Shown one piece after another: positions 60,801 to 64,000 of a stretch of DNA of 64,000 nt; positions within the stretch are counted from its first letter, which is position 1; every line of letters begins with the position of its first letter. The position numbers and the translations under genes are program-made. The DNA is taken from positions 372,001 through 436,000 of the forward strand of contig NZ_WOCA01000002.1 in assembly GCF_009728145.1 (NCBI RefSeq). Reading direction: 5' to 3'. The stretch is from Ornithinibacillus caprae (lineage in GTDB: Bacteria; Bacillota; Bacilli; Bacillales; Amphibacillaceae). The notes under the pieces were generated by a model. It was not told the origin of the DNA and did no database searches. It saw nothing but the letters and a program-made list of their open reading frames with translations.

Positions 60801-62408
60801 TTATTTCTCACGATAAACAAAATAATCAAAGTCAGCGTGTAAGCTACGACCAGATGTATCCTGACACTGCATTCCCACGAATGCACCAGTGAAAAATCCA
60901 CCACCTTGAATGTAATCATCAGACAGCTTATACGATTCAAATGTCACAGGGACTTTTGTCCAATTCTCACCATCAAAGGAATAGGAATATTGATAATGAT
61001 GTGTCTCGACATCCACACGAATATAAACATATTCTACATCTTCAGGAATAATGATTTCATTTCCTTTCAATGGTTGTGCAAAGATAAAGTTATCACAAGT
61101 GGTTAAATCAAGAATTCTACCTTTTTCTTCATGCCAAGTTACCTGTAATGCTGTCCAATTTTGCGTATTATAGTAATTCACTAAACCTGCAGCCTGTTGA
61201 AACGAATCTGGGTTAAATGCTACTTTTGTTTCGGCAGTGAAATTAAAATGTTGCCAGCGCCTTGCCACAAAAGCTTGGGTAAACTTTGATGTTAGAGATT
61301 CCTTTCCATAAAGACGTAAATGTCCTGGATTGTCAGTTAGAGAAAGAATTTTCTCCCCTAATGGAATTCGTAATGACTGATAATGAAGATTCAATTGTTC
61401 GGTGTTAAAGTCATCTTTTTCTTCAACATCTGGTCCCCATGTTACTTCTTCCATGTTTGGACCTTCAATTTCGCTAGCTGGTTGATTCCCACCAACGACG
61501 TATGGCCAATCATTACTCCACTCTAATCGTTGGATAGCTGTTTCCCTACCTAGAGGACAATAACCTCTTGGATCAAGGAGAGGTTGCCCATCTCTTGGTA
61601 ATGGTCGACCTGTAAGGTGTACTAAAAACCATTCATCTGTGTGCGTGTGAACCATTGATGCATGTCCAGCTTTTTGTAAAGGATTTCTTGGGTATGGGAA
61701 AGACGTAATTAATGGATTGTCAGGATGCACCTCATACGGTCCCCAAATATCCTTTGAACGTGCGATTGTTGCTTGATGGTCGTATTTTGTTCCACCTTCA
61801 GCAGTCAATAGATAGTAATAGCCATTCATTTTATATAAATGTGGTGCTTCGGTAAGCATAATATCTGTACCTTTAAAAATAATTTCAGATTTACCGACAA
61901 GTTTTTGTTCCTCTACACTGTATTCTTGCATGACGATTCCATAAAAATTATGATTTCCGACACGGTGATCCCAAAACATGTTAACAAAGTATTTTTTACC
62001 ATCGTCGTCATGGAATAAAGATGGATCAAAACCGGAGCTATTCATGTGAATTGGCTCAGACCACTCGCCGTCAATCGTATCGCAGGTAACTAGGTAATTA
62101 TGGCAATCCTTCCATTGACCTTCCGTAACTTTTACATCCGTATAAATTAACCAAAACTTGCCATCACTATAGGATAAAGCAGGTGCCCAAATTCCACCAG
62201 AATCAGGGTTTCCCATCATATTTAATTGACTTAATCGATTCAGCGGTCTAGAAACCAGACGCCAATTTTTAAGATCTTTAGAATGATAGATTCCAACACC
62301 TGGGAACCATTCGAATGTGGAAACAGCAATATAGTAATCTTCTCCTGCACGACAAATACTTGGATCTGGATTAAATCCAGTTAGGATGGGATTATGAATT
62401 TTGTTCAT
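60801..62408 (-). CDS. xynB: Glycoside hydrolase family 43 beta-xylosidase (XynB type)
   Basis: 535-residue cytosolic enzyme hydrolysing xylobiose and short xylooligosaccharides (possibly with arabinofuranosidase side activity). The five-blade propeller has catalytic Asp in [10 protein letters not shown] (residue 14 region), Asp in [15 protein letters not shown], and the general acid Glu in [12 protein letters not shown]-terminal beta-sandwich (about residues 330-535) is typical of the GH43 subgroup with XynB of Bacillus. No signal peptide, so it acts on imported oligosaccharides. It is downstream of xylR on the minus strand and has GAGGTGAATAA before ATG. Confidence 0.93.
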   Translation of the reverse strand: MNKIHNPILTGFNPDPSICRAGEDYYIAVSTFEWFPGVGIYHSKDLKNWRLVSRPLNRLSQLNMMGNPDSGGIWAPALSYSDGKFWLIYTDVKVTEGQWKDCHNYLVTCDTIDGEWSEPIHMNSSGFDPSLFHDDDGKKYFVNMFWDHRVGNHNFYGIVMQEYSVEEQKLVGKSEIIFKGTDIMLTEAPHLYKMNGYYYLLTAEGGTKYDHQATIARSKDIWGPYEVHPDNPLITSFPYPRNPLQKAGHASMVHTHTDEWFLVHLTGRPLPRDGQPLLDPRGYCPLGRETAIQRLEWSNDWPYVVGGNQPASEIEGPNMEEVTWGPDVEEKDDFNTEQLNLHYQSLRIPLGEKILSLTDNPGHLRLYGKESLTSKFTQAFVARRWQHFNFTAETKVAFNPDSFQQAAGLVNYYNTQNWTALQVTWHEEKGRILDLTTCDNFIFAQPLKGNEIIIPEDVEYVYIRVDVETHHYQYSYSFDGENWTKVPVTFESYKLSDDYIQGGGFFTGAFVGMQCQDTSGRSLHADFDYFVYREK

Positions 62409-62439
62409 GTTTATTCACCTCAAATAAAATATTTTAAAA

Positions 62440-62453
62440 AGAATGCGCTTTCT
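62440..62453 (-). promoter_or_regulatory. Candidate cre site upstream of the xylosidase gene
   Basis: AGAAAGCGCATTCT on the minus strand resembles the catabolite-responsive element (core AAGCGC with partial dyad), about 32 bases before the xylosidase ATG. CcpA binding is inferred. Confidence 0.35.
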
Positions 62454-62470
62454 TTTATCGTTTATTTCTA

Positions 62471-62500
62471 CCCCTATGATTACGTTGGTAACCATAGGGG
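62471..62500 (-). terminator. Hairpin after xylR
   Basis: CCCCTATG (62471-62478) and CATAGGGG (62493-62500) form an eight-base stem just past the xylR stop. No U-run on the minus strand, so it may be a weak terminator or mRNA end. Confidence 0.55.
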
Positions 62501-62505
62501 CCATC

Positions 62506-63708
62506 TTACATCACATTAGACTTTTCTTTATCAAGTAAGAAGAAGTTTTCTACGGAAAAAGCCGCGACACCCAATGCACTTGAGTGGGTTGATAGCTCGG
62601 AAAAATTAATCTGTAGGTCTTGCTGTTGGAACCATAACGTTTGTTTGGTCATGCGGTTTTTTAATGGCTCGGTTAACCATTCCTCTGCAAAAGCCATTCG
62701 ATTACCGATGATTATTTGTTCTGGATTAAAGGTATTAATAATGTTATTAATACCGACTCCTAGGTAATCACCAATTTGTTTAAACTGATTGATTGCCTCT
62801 ACATCACCATCTTCAGCAAGGGAAATCAACCATTCTAAAGAGATTTCGTCATTTTGGATTGCTGTAATCCCTGATTTTTCAGCATTTTTAACTAATGCTT
62901 GTTCAGATGCATATAATTCCCAACATCCTTCATTACCGCATCTGCACTTTGTTCCTCCAGTTTCAATGGTCATATGACCTAACTCACCGGAAAATCCATG
63001 ATGCCCTTTATATAAGCTACCATTTAAAATAAGACCTACACCGATCCCAATCCCAACACTTACATAAATAATATGATTGAAGTCTTTTCCAACCCCAAAT
63101 TGCTTTTCTCCATAAGCACCGGCGTTAGCTTCGTTTTCAATGATCACTGGAAGCTTATATTTTTCTTCCATAACATTCTTAAGATCAACATTTTTCCAGC
63201 CAAGGTTAGGTGCAAGAAGTATCTCTCCACTTTTACTAACCGTTCCTGGTACACCAATTCCGATCCCAACGATGCCGTACACACTTTCAGGTGTATGCTT
63301 CATTAAGTAATCCACCATTTCAAATAGTTTTAGTTCAATTTCTTCATAAGATAAGTCTTTGAACTTTACTATTTTTTCATGACAGATATTCCCTTCAAGA
63401 TCAGTTAGGACTCCGAGTAAGTAATTAACACCTAAATCTATTCCAATGGAAAATCCAGCATGTTGGTTAAAAAGCAACATGACAGGCCTTCTACCACCAT
63501 TTGATTCACCTGGTCCAGATTCATAGATTAACTGTTCTCCTAAAAGTTCACTTACCAAGGAGGATACAGTCCCTTTGTTTAAACCGGTCATACTAGCTAT
63601 GTCTGCCCTAGAAATAGGTGAGCGGGATCTTATCGTATTTAATACTAATGCCTTATTCTCTTTTTTTACTACATGCTGATTCCATGTTCTAGTTTTCTTC
63701 ATCTTCAC
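62506..63708 (-). CDS. xylR: ROK-family transcriptional repressor XylR
   Basis: 400-residue regulator. N-terminal winged helix (residues about 15-75, ISRADIASMTGLNKGTVSSLVSELL), then a ROK sugar-binding domain with IGIDLGVNYLLGVLTDL, GIGIGVPGTVSK, GELGHM and the zinc site CRCGNEGCWE. In Bacillaceae XylR represses xyl genes and is released by xylose. It is divergent from a lipoprotein gene, with a palindromic operator-like site between, and upstream of xynB. ATG at 63708 is preceded by GAGAGAGTCGGTGAAG, a modest site. Confidence 0.92.
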   Translation of the reverse strand: MKMKKTRTWNQHVVKKENKALVLNTIRSRSPISRADIASMTGLNKGTVSSLVSELLGEQLIYESGPGESNGGRRPVMLLFNQHAGFSIGIDLGVNYLLGVLTDLEGNICHEKIVKFKDLSYEEIELKLFEMVDYLMKHTPESVYGIVGIGIGVPGTVSKSGEILLAPNLGWKNVDLKNVMEEKYKLPVIIENEANAGAYGEKQFGVGKDFNHIIYVSVGIGIGVGLILNGSLYKGHHGFSGELGHMTIETGGTKCRCGNEGCWELYASEQALVKNAEKSGITAIQNDEISLEWLISLAEDGDVEAINQFKQIGDYLGVGINNIINTFNPEQIIIGNRMAFAEEWLTEPLKNRMTKQTLWFQQQDLQINFSELSTHSSALGVAAFSVENFFLLDKEKSNVM

Positions 63709-63839
63709 CGACTCTCTCTCTATGGAATTTATAAAACCTTTTACTGAAAGAATTCTAATTTCGTTAGCAGGAATTCTTCCAATCTATAAAATGATTGTTA
63801 TTTAAATATAGTATATCATTTTATGATCCTATTATAAAC

Positions 63840-63864
63840 TTTGTTTATCCACTAGACAAACAAA
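63840..63864. promoter_or_regulatory. Candidate XylR operator
   Basis: TTTGTTTATCC then ACTAGACAAACAAA: a 25-base near-palindrome with outer TTTGTTT/AAACAAA, as in xylO sites of Bacillaceae. It is just upstream of the -35 of the divergent lipoprotein gene. Confidence 0.6.
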
Positions 63865-63871
63865 AAACTTT

Positions 63872-63900
63872 TTGATATTCTATAGTTGAGCTTAGATACT
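63872..63900 (+). promoter_or_regulatory. Promoter of the lipoprotein gene
   Basis: TTGATA (63872-63877) and GATACT (63895-63900) separated by 17 bases, eight bases after the operator-like palindrome. Confidence 0.55.
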
Positions 63901-63930
63901 AAGCATCAAAAAATATAGGGGGCTTTTTTA

Positions 63931-64000
63931 ATGAAAAATAAGAAAGCGATTACATTTTTTGTAGCAATACTAGCTTCACTTTTAGTACTTGCTGGATGTG
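63931..64000 (+). CDS. Lipoprotein, probable sugar ABC transporter binding protein (3' end outside window)
   Basis: Only 23 codons are visible: a signal peptide with a charged start (KNKKAI), a hydrophobic core (TFFVAILASLLVL) and a lipobox LAGC at the window edge. Ribosome binding site AGGGGGC. Because it is divergent from xylR and next to a beta-xylosidase gene, an extracellular binding protein for xylooligosaccharides is likely; the fold itself is not visible. Confidence 0.6.
   Translation, partial: MKNKKAITFFVAILASLLVLAGC

Overview
The window looks like chromosome of a low-GC Gram-positive bacterium of the family Bacillaceae. The evidence is AT-rich DNA, strong AGGAGG-type ribosome binding sites, GTG and TTG starts, intrinsic terminators, a T-box leader, and typical Bacillaceae gene content (glpFK, dhaKLM, guaC, folE, glpX, ROK regulators, CbpA-like CBS protein). 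A BCCT transporter and the general gene mix fit a halotolerant genus such as Oceanobacillus or Virgibacillus, but the sequence alone does not fix the genus. No rRNA, tRNA, CRISPR array or prophage was seen.

Layout. 1-4.3 kb: glycerol and dihydroxyacetone phosphorylation (glpF-glpK-dhaKLM). 4.4-6 kb: guaC and a small membrane protein. 6.4-12.1 kb: a five-gene Opp/Dpp peptide ABC transporter, followed to 17.3 kb by a serine hydrolase, an M20 hydrolase, a GNAT enzyme and an enolase-superfamily N-succinylamino acid racemase, a set that matches the known route turning D-amino acids into L-amino acids. 17.5-21.6 kb: CBS protein, cell-wall amidase, a relic of an IS200/IS605-type end, then (minus strand) folE and a flavoprotein behind a T-box leader. 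21.7-26.2 kb: a minus-strand operon for a heteromeric flavin/iron-sulfur amino acid (D-hydroxyproline or sarcosine type) dehydrogenase plus a DctM-like permease. 26.3-29.9 kb: AbrB-type membrane protein, a zinc-ribbon PD-(D/E)XK protein, an N-methyl amino acid oxidase. 30-33.9 kb: Ula-type PTS with a PRD regulator. 34.7-37 kb: an unfamiliar operon of three secreted coiled-coil proteins with its own type I signal peptidase. 37.3-46.4 kb: glpX, HpaB, sugar phosphate enzymes, BCCT transporter, LCP-like protein. 46.6 kb: a REP-associated tyrosine transposase (RAYT). 47.3-53.4 kb: amidohydrolase, S9 peptidase, DUF3006, a secreted metallo-beta-lactamase-fold protein, HAD phosphatase. 53.9-59.6 kb: OFA transporter, formate-dehydrogenase-like molybdoenzyme, fdhD, moaA. 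59.8-64 kb: Gfo/Idh oxidoreductase and a xyloside locus (GH43, XylR, start of a lipoprotein gene).

The most striking feature is dispersed repeat DNA. About twenty copies of a 41-bp near-perfect palindrome (arm GGTGCCTGTCACTTGTCGAA) or its half and variant forms lie between genes from 18 to 61 kb, many within 0-3 bases of a stop codon. The single RAYT gene sits between a half copy and a full copy, so palindrome and transposase probably form a REP/RAYT pair. A second, unrelated family of about 85 bp with two hairpins and base-pair covariation occurs at least seven times. A third palindrome family brackets dhaKLM. The other strong novelty candidate is the coiled-coil/signal peptidase operon at 34.7-37.0 kb; the T-box in front of a CxxC-less thioredoxin-reductase-like protein and folE is a third.
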